64,000 nucleotides of DNA from Vagococcus carniphilus (GTDB lineage Bacteria > Bacillota > Bacilli > Lactobacillales > Vagococcaceae). The stretch is from the NCBI RefSeq assembly GCF_014397115.1, contig NZ_CP060720.1:2000001-2064000 (forward strand), in the 5' to 3' direction. A program made the position numbers and the translations under genes. The notes beneath the pieces are model-generated. The model had not been told where the DNA came from. It worked only from the letters and a program-made list of their open reading frames with translations, and searched no databases. Below, one piece after another: positions 1 through 8,463 of the stretch (the stretch's first letter is position 1; each line of letters begins with the position of its first letter).

Positions 1-692
1 AAAAGGCCTACTAATAATACTAACACACTCGGTACAACAATACTTGGTACCAATGATTGACCTGTTCCTGTTAAGAAGCCAAGAACCTTAATCATTAAAC
101 TCAACATCCCTTTAGACCAATATGGAATACTTAATAGCACTCCTACAACTAAGGCAAATAAAACGAATAGAATAATCAATAAATTTCTACGTTTTATCGC
201 GTAAGTTAGCACTAGAACTAAATCTGCTAATAAAAGAACTCCAAAAATGACTAATGTCATAAATAAAATTGAAATAACATACTGTAATCCCACATTTGAA
301 GTCAGCTGATTCGCATAGACTACTCGAACACTATCGTCTGGTTCGATAAATGAGAAGAATGGTATTTTAGTTACTAAAAAATTATGAGCTTCTATTAAAA
401 GACTTGAAAGTAAGCTAACAATTAATTGAACGATAACTGTTCGATTAAAAATTGTTTTTCTATTAAATGAATGGTAACTATATAAAGTTATATTAGTTAG
501 AAAACTCACCCAAGCTATAACAATTAGAAATATCATAAACAAATAACTTATTCCGTCAAAAGATCTTTCTAAAGTAGTATAGTTTTCAATACCAACAGCT
601 GCTCCTAAGAAAAACACATAAAAAATCATAAATAATCCTATGTACTTCAGTTGTTGAATTAATTGAGTTCGAATAATTGCACTCTTATTCAT
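1..692 (-). CDS. ABC transporter membrane subunit, partial (C-terminus off the left edge)
   Basis: The reading frame opens with ATG at 692 (MNKSAIIRTQLIQQLKYIGL) and runs open to base 1, so the C-terminus lies outside the window. The visible part has several long hydrophobic helices alternating with short polar loops, as in ABC-2-like permeases. It starts two bases after the stop of the upstream ATPase gene, so the two are almost certainly translationally coupled halves of one exporter. The substrate cannot be inferred. YtrC/EcsB-type permeases are possible relatives, but I see no signature that decides it. Confidence 0.75.
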   Translation of the reverse strand, partial: MNKSAIIRTQLIQQLKYIGLFMIFYVFFLGAAVGIENYTTLERSFDGISYLFMIFLIVIAWVSFLTNITLYSYHSFNRKTIFNRTVIVQLIVSLLSSLLIEAHNFLVTKIPFFSFIEPDDSVRVVYANQLTSNVGLQYVISILFMTLVIFGVLLLADLVLVLTYAIKRRNLLIILFVLFALVVGVLLSIPYWSKGMLSLMIKVLGFLTGTGQSLVPSIVVPSVLVLLVGL

Positions 693-694
693 TT

Positions 695-1567
695 CTATTC
701 TCCCTCTCTTTCACCATAAACATCACGTGTCAGTTGAATAAATAATTCCTGTAAGTTTAATGGTTTTAATTCTAGATTTTCATTAAGTTCCATCTCTGTT
801 TCATCAAGTTGTACGTAAGCTTTAATCTTACCTTTACGGTATTCTTGACCTAGAATAGTCTTTTGTTGAAGAAACTCTCTGACATCACGTTCATCCCCTT
901 TAACGGAGTATGCTCGGTTAACAAGAGCTTCAACTTCATCATCAATTAAAACCTGACCGTCTTCTAAAATAACAACTCTTTCAATTAACTCTTCAATTTC
1001 ATCAATTGCATGAGTTGACAGTATAATCGTTTTAGGATAACGTTCATAACTTGCTAACATGTCATGATATAAAGCATTTCTATGATAAGCATCTAATGAA
1101 AATGCTGGCTCATCTAGTAGCAAGTAATCCACGTCATTACTAAAGGCTAAACAACTTCTAAAAAGTGTTTTTTTCTTTAGTGGTAACTTATTAAAAAATT
1201 CATTTTCATTTAAATGATATTTTTCTAATAGAGAAGAACAAATATCCATTTGGAAATTAGGGTAAAATAACCCCATCCATTTAACAATTTGTTTTAATTT
1301 TGCTCTCTTTGGGTAAATATTATCGTGAGTTTGAAAATAAACATTTTTTAAAACATCAGAATGTTCCTCAATATCTAATTCATCCACTTCAATATATCCT
1401 TCGGTTGGAAACCTTAAGTGTGCGATTAAACGCATCAACGTTGTTTTACCAGAATCATTTTGTCCTAGTAAACCATATATCGTTTTTTCTTTAAATGCTA
1501 AATCAATATCATTTAACACTAGAAGATTATCTGCCGTTTTTGACATTCCCCTAATTTCTATTGCCAT
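695..1567 (-). CDS. ABC transporter ATP-binding protein
   Basis: This is an ATPase subunit of about 290 residues that would power the permease encoded just downstream. Walker A (GQNDSGKT, residues 35-42), Walker B followed by the D-loop (YLLLDEPAFSLDA) and the H-loop (STH) are all visible. The signature motif between them is unusual: where LSGGQ or a variant is expected the protein reads LPLKKKTLF. The ATG is preceded by AGAAAGGAAAA at good spacing. The gene has its own sigma-A-type promoter and a perfect inverted repeat in its leader. The fold resembles YtrB-like ATPases of cell-envelope stress exporters, but no GntR (YtrA-like) gene sits beside it here. That family assignment is inference. 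Confidence 0.85.
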   Translation of the reverse strand: MAIEIRGMSKTADNLLVLNDIDLAFKEKTIYGLLGQNDSGKTTLMRLIAHLRFPTEGYIEVDELDIEEHSDVLKNVYFQTHDNIYPKRAKLKQIVKWMGLFYPNFQMDICSSLLEKYHLNENEFFNKLPLKKKTLFRSCLAFSNDVDYLLLDEPAFSLDAYHRNALYHDMLASYERYPKTIILSTHAIDEIEELIERVVILEDGQVLIDDEVEALVNRAYSVKGDERDVREFLQQKTILGQEYRKGKIKAYVQLDETEMELNENLELKPLNLQELFIQLTRDVYGEREGE

Positions 1568-1588
1568 AATTTTATTTTCCTTTCTTAC

Positions 1589-1607
1589 CTATCATTCCCA
1601 ATGATAG
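1589..1607 (-). promoter_or_regulatory. Perfect 8-bp inverted repeat in the ABC operon leader (operator candidate)
   Basis: CTATCATT-ccc-AATGATAG is a perfect inverted repeat lying between the predicted transcription start and the ribosome binding site of the ATPase gene. Its position and symmetry suit a dimeric repressor. The loop is only 3 nt and there is no U-run, so it is not a terminator. The repressor would be encoded elsewhere. Confidence 0.5.
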
Positions 1608-1626
1608 CAAACTACTAACCTATGAT

Positions 1627-1655
1627 ATTATACAAATGTTACGACCACATATCAA
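1627..1655 (-). promoter_or_regulatory. Sigma-A-type promoter of the ABC transporter operon
   Basis: On the minus strand TTGATA (1650-1655), a 17-bp spacer and a perfect TATAAT (1627-1632) lie about 60 bp upstream of the ATPase start codon. Confidence 0.75.
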
Positions 1656-1756
1656 ACCTTTAACATTTGGCAACAAAACAGAAACAAAATAAGGTTAAAT
1701 GAAAAATAAGTGGTTATAATGATTATTTCATTTTCTTTTTTATAAAATATTTTTTA

Positions 1757-1793
1757 TAAAAAAAGAGATCAACCACTCTAGCGATCAATCTCT
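1757..1793 (-). terminator. Rho-independent terminator of the lipoprotein gene
   Basis: A stem with arms AGAGAT...ATCTCT (1764-1793), extended by G-U pairs, is followed on the minus strand by seven T residues. It lies just after the lipoprotein stop codon. Confidence 0.7.
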
Positions 1794-1806
1794 AAAAAAA
1801 TATATA

Positions 1807-2382
1807 CTAATTTGCTCCGATTTGGCCTTCAACATACTCAACCTTGATTCCTTTTGCCAATCGTTTTAGCTCTAATTCATTTTTATCTGTTAATTTATTT
1901 TTAGAGAACATCGTAACAGAAAAAATAATATCACCAGTTCTTGCTTTATACATAAGAGCTTTTTTGTCTTTGGAATATTGAAGAGCTTCTTCCATAACAC
2001 CAAGATACTGCACAGGGTCTTCTACATCCCATTTAACGCCTTTTAATTCATACCCATTAATATCCCCATAAATCTTCTGTAGACTATCAGCAGCATTAAT
2101 TTGAATACTTGTCTTGTTATCTGATTTATTTTGAAAAGTTCCCCATAACTCACTTTGAGTAAACTTCCCATCAGACATCTTGTCGTAAGGTGCATTATTA
2201 AAACTTATTTTAGATTTTCCAACTAAAATATTATTGATAATATCGCTTCTTTTTTTCCCTTCATCCTTAATAACCATACCTTTTTCAGAACTATTAGTTA
2301 CTTCTTGTTTTTTTTCTTTCTTCCCACATCCTACTAAAACCAAAAGAGGTATTAATAATAGCAGAACCCATTTTTTCTTCAT
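1807..2382 (-). CDS. Predicted membrane-anchored lipoprotein of unknown function
   Basis: The 191-residue product begins with a type II signal peptide: KKK, a hydrophobic stretch and the lipobox LVGC with Cys at residue 19. A charged lysine/glutamate linker follows. Lipidation at that Cys would hold it on the outer face of the membrane. The rest is a soluble alpha/beta-looking domain I do not recognise. A -10-like TATAGT/TATACT element and an AGGTGATAG ribosome site precede the ATG, and a terminator follows, so it appears monocistronic. No enzymatic motif is visible. Confidence 0.8.
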   Translation of the reverse strand: MKKKWVLLLLIPLLVLVGCGKKEKKQEVTNSSEKGMVIKDEGKKRSDIINNILVGKSKISFNNAPYDKMSDGKFTQSELWGTFQNKSDNKTSIQINAADSLQKIYGDINGYELKGVKWDVEDPVQYLGVMEEALQYSKDKKALMYKARTGDIIFSVTMFSKNKLTDKNELELKRLAKGIKVEYVEGQIGAN

Positions 2383-2449
2383 TCTATCACCTAATATTTC
2401 AATGTCTTTTCACCTAGTATACTATAAAATTATCTTTAATAAAGTGTTT

Positions 2450-2623
2450 TCACCATTTTTTAGGACTCCAAAGACTACCATCCAATTCTTCTTTTGCTTG
2501 ATGTATTCGTTTATATTGTTCAGTGACTACTTTTTTTAACTCTTGAAAAAAAGCTTTTTCTTGGTAGGAATTAGCTGTCTCTTCTAATTTATCAATTTTT
2601 TCTATTAACCAATCTTTTTCTAT
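2450..2623 (-). CDS. Small conserved-looking protein (57 aa) with an apparent AUA start
   Basis: An open frame beginning I/M-E-K-D-W-L-I-E-K-I and ending L-W-S-P-K-K-W-stop overlaps the last codons of the upstream oxidoreductase gene. Composition is charged, helical and protein-like, with no low-complexity bias. In-frame TGA codons lie directly upstream, so the frame cannot extend further. The first codon after the Shine-Dalgarno GGAG is ATA at 2621-2623 with a 9-nt spacer, and the frame has no in-frame ATG, GTG or TTG near its beginning. Either the gene uses AUA or the ATG has mutated. No domain is recognised. If the start is truly lost this is a decaying gene. Confidence 0.5.
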   Translation of the reverse strand: MEKDWLIEKIDKLEETANSYQEKAFFQELKKVVTEQYKRIHQAKEELDGSLWSPKKW

Positions 2624-3300
2624 GGCTCATCACTCCTCATCTCATCTATCAAAAGGCGCAGATCTTCTATTTCTTCTCTATTATTTTCTATTATTGATAT
2701 AATTTGTTCTAAATTCTCTTGCTTAGTATCCTCATAAGTTTTTGAAATAGATTTACCTCTACTAACAAACCAATTTTCTTTTGTCTCAAAATTAACATTG
2801 TTTTTTTTAGTCAAATATTGTTGATATTCTATAAGTAATCTCTTTTTTTCTATTTCAGTCATATATGAAAACAGTGAAATTGAAAAGATTGGTAGAAATA
2901 TCATTTGACATTTATTCGCTAGAGCTTCAAATGGTCTGAATATTTCTGATAATGTAAAATTTTCTGGTTTACCAGAAGCAAAGTTTGCTTCATCAACACC
3001 TAAACTTACAACTAACCCTAATTCTTTATGTCTCAGTTCTGTTTTAGAAAAAGTATAATCTATCACTTCATCAATCCACTTTTTTAAAATAAAAGGAGCA
3101 CTATACCAATACATTGGAAATTGAAAGATAATTCGGTCAAATTTCTTTAATTTATTTTGTTCCTCTTTTATGTCGAACTGACCCTCTATTAAATAATGTA
3201 TCTCCACCTCTTCTAAAGATTGACTGCTTTCCAAAAGAAATTGTTGTAATTGAGAATCTGCAACTTCTGGATGGGCAATTATGACCAAAGTTTTTTTCAC
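2620..3300 (-). CDS. NAD(P)H-dependent oxidoreductase, flavodoxin-like fold
   Basis: This is a flavodoxin-fold quinone reductase/KefF-like protein that would reduce quinones or similar acceptors with NAD(P)H via FMN. Diagnostic pieces are the N-terminal IIAHPEVADSQLQQ strand-loop, the QFPMYWYSAP loop and the following KKWIDEV helix. I place the start at GTG 3300 (VKKTLVIIAHP), which has GGAG at an 8-nt spacer. The upstream in-frame ATGs at 3327 and 3324 have no ribosome site. The C-terminal third is charged and longer than in the minimal family members. The stop overlaps the small ORF downstream. Confidence 0.8.
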   Translation of the reverse strand: MKKTLVIIAHPEVADSQLQQFLLESSQSLEEVEIHYLIEGQFDIKEEQNKLKKFDRIIFQFPMYWYSAPFILKKWIDEVIDYTFSKTELRHKELGLVVSLGVDEANFASGKPENFTLSEIFRPFEALANKCQMIFLPIFSISLFSYMTEIEKKRLLIEYQQYLTKKNNVNFETKENWFVSRGKSISKTYEDTKQENLEQIISIIENNREEIEDLRLLIDEMRSDEP

Positions 3301-3363
3301 ATTATTCACTCCATTCTGATACATCATAACAATATTTTTAAAAAAATTACAAAGTTAAGCACT

Positions 3364-3404
3364 AAAAAAAGCAATCATTCTCTTCTTTCTAGAAAATGAT
3401 TGCT
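3364..3404 (-). terminator. Terminator of the KDG kinase/DgaE operon
   Basis: AGCAATCATT...AATGATTGCT (3370-3404) forms a 10-bp stem, followed on the minus strand by a T-run, six bases after the kdgK stop codon. Confidence 0.8.
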
Positions 3405-3410
3405 TATGCT

Positions 3411-4397
3411 TTATCTAAAAACTTGGGCTTCTGGATTAGTCATAAAACGTTTAATAAAAGATTCATCTAAAATAGGACTATCTCCAAAGGTTGTATGTGC
3501 TAGATCAGCTGCACAAGTAGCAAAATCAACAGTCTCTTGAAGCGACCAACCTCTTAAGTATCCTAATATAATACCAGAAGCATACGCATCTCCTGTTCCA
3601 ATACGATCAAAAACTGTAATCGAATGGATTGGACTTACAACACGTTCGCCATTATTAGTTACCAACCAACCTGATAAACCTTGATTTTCTGTACGTGTTG
3701 TCCCTGTGAACCATTCAATCTCTTTAAAATCAGTTAATAATTTTTCAATCAATGCTTCTTCTGTCATGGAATCAGTTTGATAAAAATGTGCTAAATCTCT
3801 AGGACTACCAAAAACAAGGTGAGAACGTTCCAAAATATAAAGATAATCAGAAAATAATTGTTCATGGTCAACACGTGTATTTAAACTTGGACGGTAATTA
3901 AAATCAAAAATAATTTTCTTTCCTTTTTCAAAAGCAAGTTCAACAGCTCTTAAAATAAGTTGACGAGAAACCAGAGAGGTACTTAAAGCAATTCCACAAA
4001 TGTGAATGATATCATGACTCTCAACAGCAGCTTCTATTTTATTATCAGGAATAACTTCAGAACAAAACGAACTAGCTTCTCGGTTTAAATATGTTACTTG
4101 GGATGGTCTATTACCAAAGCCTAACTCCAAAAAATAAGTGCCAATGTGATTACCTTGATGACAAACCCATTCTGTATCCACTCCTAATTTTCGAGTGAAA
4201 ACAGTCGCTGCTTTTCCAACTGAATTGTCTGGCAGTCCTGTTAAAAGACTTGTTTTAACATTATTTCGAGACAAACCACTCAAAATGTTTAATCCTGTTC
4301 CTGAAAAGGATAAATCTAGTGTATCTGTTTGTTCAATCATTTTATGAGATGGTGGTGTCAAGCGCATCATAACTTCTCCAATAGCTAGTACCTTCAT
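3411..4397 (-). CDS. kdgK: 2-keto-3-deoxygluconate kinase (PfkB family)
   Basis: A PfkB/ribokinase-fold sugar kinase, expected to phosphorylate 2-keto-3-deoxygluconate or a close analogue with ATP. It opens with the family strand KVLAIGEVMMRLTPP, has the substrate-region SFSGTGLNILSGLSRN and ends in the anion-hole/catalytic motif DRIGTGDAYASGIILGYL. Length (328 aa) is normal. It is the last gene of the operon, 8 bp after the aldolase. A kinase combined with a KDPG aldolase suggests that part of the flux arrives as unphosphorylated keto-deoxy acid. The exact substrate is inferred from context. Confidence 0.8.
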   Translation of the reverse strand: MKVLAIGEVMMRLTPPSHKMIEQTDTLDLSFSGTGLNILSGLSRNNVKTSLLTGLPDNSVGKAATVFTRKLGVDTEWVCHQGNHIGTYFLELGFGNRPSQVTYLNREASSFCSEVIPDNKIEAAVESHDIIHICGIALSTSLVSRQLILRAVELAFEKGKKIIFDFNYRPSLNTRVDHEQLFSDYLYILERSHLVFGSPRDLAHFYQTDSMTEEALIEKLLTDFKEIEWFTGTTRTENQGLSGWLVTNNGERVVSPIHSITVFDRIGTGDAYASGIILGYLRGWSLQETVDFATCAADLAHTTFGDSPILDESFIKRFMTNPEAQVFR

Positions 4398-4405
4398 TCT
4401 AATCC

Positions 4406-5149
4406 CTACTTATCTAAAATTTTCTTAACTGTATTATACAATACTTTAACATCATCAGCTCTTGTATCTCCTGATTCTGAATCAATAATTGAACTATAAA
4501 TATGAGGTATGATTTTCTTAACTCCAGCGTCAACTGCAATTTGGACGATTTCTTCAAAGTTCTCTAAATCAATTCCCCCAGTTGGTTCTAGTGCAAAATC
4601 ATGCTCAGCACATTTTTTAGCTACTTCACGGTACTCTTCAATATGCTCTAATCCATTCATTGAAAAGAATTTAATAGAAGAACCTCCCATATCTTTTAAC
4701 ATATTGATTGCAGTATCAATCGAAACTTCTCCTGATTCACCTTGAGAACTTAAGGGACCCGTTGCAATATTAACAACTCCGACTTTCCCAGTTGGAGAAA
4801 TCAAACCATTAACAAACGTTTCATCTTGTTTTAATGTTGATCGGCTTCCACCTACACCCGTAAAAACTTGATTCACATGTTGTGGTTGTAATACCTCAGA
4901 TAAACGAATGACCATATCACTTTGATTAGGGTCTCCTGCTCCTAATCCTACAGAAAGTGCATTATCTGTTGCTTGTTGATACTTTTTCATATCCTCAATT
5001 GCTGCTTCATCACTATCATAATTTTTAGATAAGACACCTAAAACAATATGCTTTTCAGCTGCTTCATAACATGCCACTGCATTTTCTACTGAGTTAGCAA
5101 GGACATTTAAACAAATTCTATCTTGATAAAAATTGGGTGTTTTTTTCAT
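4406..5149 (-). CDS. dgaF: KDGP aldolase family protein (DgaF-like)
   Basis: Expected to cleave 2-keto-3-deoxy-6-phosphogluconate to pyruvate and glyceraldehyde-3-phosphate, as DgaF does in the Salmonella D-glucosaminate pathway. The 247-residue TIM-barrel protein shows the family features FYQDRICLNVLANS at the N-terminus, GVGGSRSTLK, and the C-terminal EPTGGIDLENFEEIV phosphate-binding strand. It lies between kdgK and the DgaE-like gene with 2-8 bp gaps. GGAGGAAG precedes the ATG. It belongs to the KDGP-aldolase family seen beside DgaE homologues rather than to the short Eda type. Confidence 0.82.
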   Translation of the reverse strand: MKKTPNFYQDRICLNVLANSVENAVACYEAAEKHIVLGVLSKNYDSDEAAIEDMKKYQQATDNALSVGLGAGDPNQSDMVIRLSEVLQPQHVNQVFTGVGGSRSTLKQDETFVNGLISPTGKVGVVNIATGPLSSQGESGEVSIDTAINMLKDMGGSSIKFFSMNGLEHIEEYREVAKKCAEHDFALEPTGGIDLENFEEIVQIAVDAGVKKIIPHIYSSIIDSESGDTRADDVKVLYNTVKKILDK

Positions 5150-5151
5150 GG

Positions 5152-6255
5152 TTAATCTTCCTCCGTTAATAATATTTTTAATTGGTTGACTATTTCATTC
5201 ATTTCTGTTGTCGATACTTGTCGAATATCAAATTCTAATTTTCCATTATTGGCTTGATAATCCCGGGTATAAATCGCAACATTTCCTTGTTTTAATTCCT
5301 GAGTTATATCCATAGTTGTCTTATCAGGGTGTTGAATTTTCACTTGAGCTCGGTAAATATCTCTACCAGCAGGGTCCTGAACTATTTCAGCTGAAATACC
5401 GTCAATTTGGTTCAAAGAATCAATAAAAGGCATTAATCTTTCTTTCATTGCTTCGCCAGACTCTGAACCTTCTTCTAAAAAACTTTCAATTGCTGCCATT
5501 AAACCAAGAATATTATCCTTTCCAATTTTCATGGAACGTCCTAATCCTTTATTTTGCAATTGAATCCATCGAATATACTTTTTCTTTCCTATGACAAAAC
5601 CAGATGAAGGACCTTCAATTGCCTTAGCACCACTGTAAATAACTAAATCTGCTCCTTGTTTTGTATAGGTAAATAAATCTTCTTCGGCTGCAGCATCAAT
5701 AATCAAAGGTATCTGATGTTTTTTAGAAATTTGAACCATCTCTTCAATACTCAACATACTTTTTTGAACCGTGTGATGACTCTTTATGTAAAGAAGAGCA
5801 GCTGTATTATCTGTTATTTCCATTTCGATTTGTTTTTGACTACATTCATTAGCAAACCCAGCTTCTACTACTTTACCTCCACCTTGTTCGATCATCACCT
5901 CGACACCAGTTCCGTAATTAACATTATGGCCTTTAGGAATAATAACTTCTCGTTTACTAATTCGAGTTGTATAAGGATGATAAAGATGATAGTCATCACC
6001 CTCACCAATCAACGCAGCAATTGATAAAGCAATTCCTGCACTGGCTGAAGAAGTAATCGTTCCCGATTCTGTTTCTAATAACTTACCAAGATAATCACCA
6101 GACTTTTCTAGTAAATCACTCATCTCAAAGAAGGTTTCTCCTCCGGATTTTTGAGCTTCAAAAACAGATTTTCTAACTTTAGAAACACCTAAAATTGTCA
6201 TCTTACCACTGGCATTGATAACTTTTTTTAGATTAAATTTTTTATAAATCGACAT
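5152..6255 (-). CDS. dgaE: DgaE-type PLP-dependent ammonia lyase (SelA-like fold)
   Basis: A 367-residue fold-type I PLP enzyme of the SelA/DgaE group. In Salmonella, DgaE removes ammonia from D-glucosaminate-6-phosphate to give 2-keto-3-deoxygluconate-6-phosphate. Visible landmarks are NASGKMTILGVS near the N-terminus, SASAGIALSIAALIGEGDDY, IIDAAAEEDL with the PLP-ring aspartate, and the Schiff-base lysine segment VIYSGAKAIEGPSSGFVIGKK. Overlap of 14 bp with the amidohydrolase gene upstream and a 2-bp gap to the aldolase show tight coupling. The substrate in this organism is not proven: any 2-amino-2-deoxy sugar acid phosphate would fit. Confidence 0.82.
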   Translation of the reverse strand: MSIYKKFNLKKVINASGKMTILGVSKVRKSVFEAQKSGGETFFEMSDLLEKSGDYLGKLLETESGTITSSASAGIALSIAALIGEGDDYHLYHPYTTRISKREVIIPKGHNVNYGTGVEVMIEQGGGKVVEAGFANECSQKQIEMEITDNTAALLYIKSHHTVQKSMLSIEEMVQISKKHQIPLIIDAAAEEDLFTYTKQGADLVIYSGAKAIEGPSSGFVIGKKKYIRWIQLQNKGLGRSMKIGKDNILGLMAAIESFLEEGSESGEAMKERLMPFIDSLNQIDGISAEIVQDPAGRDIYRAQVKIQHPDKTTMDITQELKQGNVAIYTRDYQANNGKLEFDIRQVSTTEMNEIVNQLKILLTEED

Positions 6256-7363
6256 AAGAATCTCCTATCTCGTAAACATTCCCACTGACAACACACTTAG
6301 TAGGAGTAATACATTTTTGTATCAATAGCTCATTACCATTTGAATCCGTTAGTTTTTTTTCTTGTTCATTAAGAGTAAAAATAGTAATATCAGCATCCAT
6401 GCCTACAGCTAACTCACCTTTTGAAGATAAGTGAAAAGTATTCGCTGGATTTTTAGTTACCATTTCAATAGTTGCTTCTAAACTAAATCCCATTGCTAGC
6501 ATTTTTTCTAACGTCGTCGTAAAATCGAAAACTGGGCCATTTTCACGGTTTCTATGATAAATATCTGTACTAATCGTATGACACAACAGACCTTCTTTAA
6601 TGGCTTCTTTGGCAACATTAAAATTAAAACTATCCGTTCCATGCCCTACATCAAAAACAATGCCTCTTTGATAAGCTTCTCGAACAAATTCTTTAACATT
6701 ACCTTCTTCGTTTAAAATACCATTTAACTTTCCGTTGTAACAATGAGTGACAATATCTCCTGATTCTAATAATGATAGAACATCCTCTAATTTAGGCGGA
6801 GCAGATCCTATATGAACCATTAAAGGCAATCTATCAAACTGACTTTGTAATGTTTTAGCCATTTCAAGTGGAATAACATTATTGTTACCAACAACTGTTT
6901 TACTCATTCTAGCCTTAATACCAATAATAAAATCTGACAACTCTTCAATACGTTCTTTGTTTTTTACTTCATTTATTTTACTCAAGTCAGCTAATTCATC
7001 TTGTTCAATAATTCCGTACTTTGAAATATTCATTAAAGCTAAAACATTGGTTTTTGCTTCCTTAGCTAGCAAGTAGAAATCTTTTATGTTATCTTCTCCA
7101 GTTGAACCAGCATCAATAACTGTTGTCACACCTTTTTTTACACCTATTTCATCAGGAAAATCATAATACAAATTCATTTTTTCATAACAATGAACATGAG
7201 AATCTATCCACCCATATGAAACATATTGATTGAGGGCATCAATTACGTTTAAAGCCTCACCATCAACTAAAGGGGCAACTTCTACAATTTTTTGATCTTT
7301 GATGCCTATTTCAATAGGTTCTCCTTTAACGCTCATTCCATTTATTATCTTTAAATCAAGCAC
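6242..7363 (-). CDS. COG3964 amidohydrolase/deacetylase-family metallohydrolase
   Basis: An amidohydrolase-superfamily barrel of 373 residues, similar in layout to the E. faecalis protein EF0837 and to proteins once misannotated as dihydroorotase or adenine deaminase. Metal ligands are visible as DSHVHCYEK, the lysine-bearing segment GIKARMSKTVVG, LMVHIGSAPP, VTHCYNG, and the catalytic Asp in ISTDIYHRN. COG3964 members are known to hydrolyse small acetylated or acylated carboxylates. Beside an amino-acid-lyase-like enzyme, the natural inference is removal of an N- or O-acyl group from the amino sugar acid before DgaE acts. Confidence 0.8.
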   Translation of the reverse strand: MLDLKIINGMSVKGEPIEIGIKDQKIVEVAPLVDGEALNVIDALNQYVSYGWIDSHVHCYEKMNLYYDFPDEIGVKKGVTTVIDAGSTGEDNIKDFYLLAKEAKTNVLALMNISKYGIIEQDELADLSKINEVKNKERIEELSDFIIGIKARMSKTVVGNNNVIPLEMAKTLQSQFDRLPLMVHIGSAPPKLEDVLSLLESGDIVTHCYNGKLNGILNEEGNVKEFVREAYQRGIVFDVGHGTDSFNFNVAKEAIKEGLLCHTISTDIYHRNRENGPVFDFTTTLEKMLAMGFSLEATIEMVTKNPANTFHLSSKGELAVGMDADITIFTLNEQEKKLTDSNGNELLIQKCITPTKCVVSGNVYEIGDSYVDL

Positions 7364-7377
7364 AATTGGTTACCTCC

Positions 7378-8463
7378 TTATAAATCATGAAACGTAAATT
7401 TACTCCATGGTTTTATATAATCTAGTAAAACCAATTCATCTGGATTAATTTTTCCAACTAAGTTTTTACGTTCGTCAGCATGCTCTTCTAAAACAATTTG
7501 TAATTCATTTTGATATTTTCCAAATAATTCATTCCCAATAACAACATCACCTCTATAAAAGGTTTGTGTATGGTCATGTTTAGTATTTGTTTCTTTATAT
7601 TTTTTTCTAACTTCCGTTGAGCGAATCATTCGAGAGGTAATATCCCCTCTTCTTACATGTTGGTTATCTAATACATTTCTTTTTTCTACTTCATTAATTG
7701 AATCAACCAATGAAATATTAAATGAAACTTGATAACGATTCACTTGAGAAAGTGCAACAAGTTCTTCATCTGTTGCATAAGCATTTCCAATAATCACATC
7801 ATCTATAAGCCCTGTTGCAAAGAGATGCTTAGCTTGAACATCTACCGGAAGATAACGATGCATTTCTAAAGTTGGTAAGCCATCATTAATATCCCAAGGG
7901 CCATAATCTGCAGACTGAGAAGTTATAAACGCAGCTGTCCGAATTCCCTCTTTCTTAAAACGGTTAGAGCAACTATTAAAGAATTCAAGAGGTAACGCAC
8001 TCCCATCTTGAGGATAAAAATTATGACAGCCGTAGATGAATGGTTTGTTTGCCTCATAAGTTAAAATATTATTCAAATAGGCTACATCATTACTCATATT
8101 TAATTCGATAATTAACCCAAACGGATTATAAGATAGAAGAGCTTCTTTATTTCCATCAAACCCTAAATCTAAACGTAACCCATCAGCACCTAACTCATGA
8201 AAGAAACTCAAATCATCATAAGAAATGTCTAGCTGATCAAAAATAGCTGGTGCGATATCTAAAATCACTTCAAAATGTCGTTTTTTAGCTTCAGTAATAA
8301 TACGATGAAACTTTTTAAAAACTACTTCTTTTCCTTCAGAAACTTCAAGCATCGACATAAATATTCTTTCAAAACCCAATTTTTCACACTTCTCTAAATA
8401 ATTAACATCTTCTTGAAAGTCACTATGGTCTGGGTAAATGGAAACACCTAAACGTCTAAACAT
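7378..8463 (-). CDS. DUF871/MupG-like TIM-barrel glycosidase
   Basis: Member of the DUF871 family, whose characterised member MupG is a 6-phospho-N-acetylmuramidase. The 361-residue protein starts RRLGVSIYPDHSDFQEDVNYL, has the barrel strands GFERIFMSMLEV and GADGLRLDLGFDG, and the segment IYGCHNFYPQDGSALPLEFF typical of the family. The C-terminal 120 residues form the usual second domain. It should hydrolyse a PTS-imported 6-phospho-glycoside in the cytosol. It overlaps the upstream small membrane-protein gene by 8 bp. Whether the substrate is a muropeptide-type sugar or another glycoside is open. Confidence 0.8.
   Translation of the reverse strand: MFRRLGVSIYPDHSDFQEDVNYLEKCEKLGFERIFMSMLEVSEGKEVVFKKFHRIITEAKKRHFEVILDIAPAIFDQLDISYDDLSFFHELGADGLRLDLGFDGNKEALLSYNPFGLIIELNMSNDVAYLNNILTYEANKPFIYGCHNFYPQDGSALPLEFFNSCSNRFKKEGIRTAAFITSQSADYGPWDINDGLPTLEMHRYLPVDVQAKHLFATGLIDDVIIGNAYATDEELVALSQVNRYQVSFNISLVDSINEVEKRNVLDNQHVRRGDITSRMIRSTEVRKKYKETNTKHDHTQTFYRGDVVIGNELFGKYQNELQIVLEEHADERKNLVGKINPDELVLLDYIKPWSKFTFHDL

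Noticed and set aside
1300-1494. Plus-strand frame opposite the ABC ATPase
   Set aside because: Antisense shadow of a gene with intact Walker motifs. No ribosome site or promoter.
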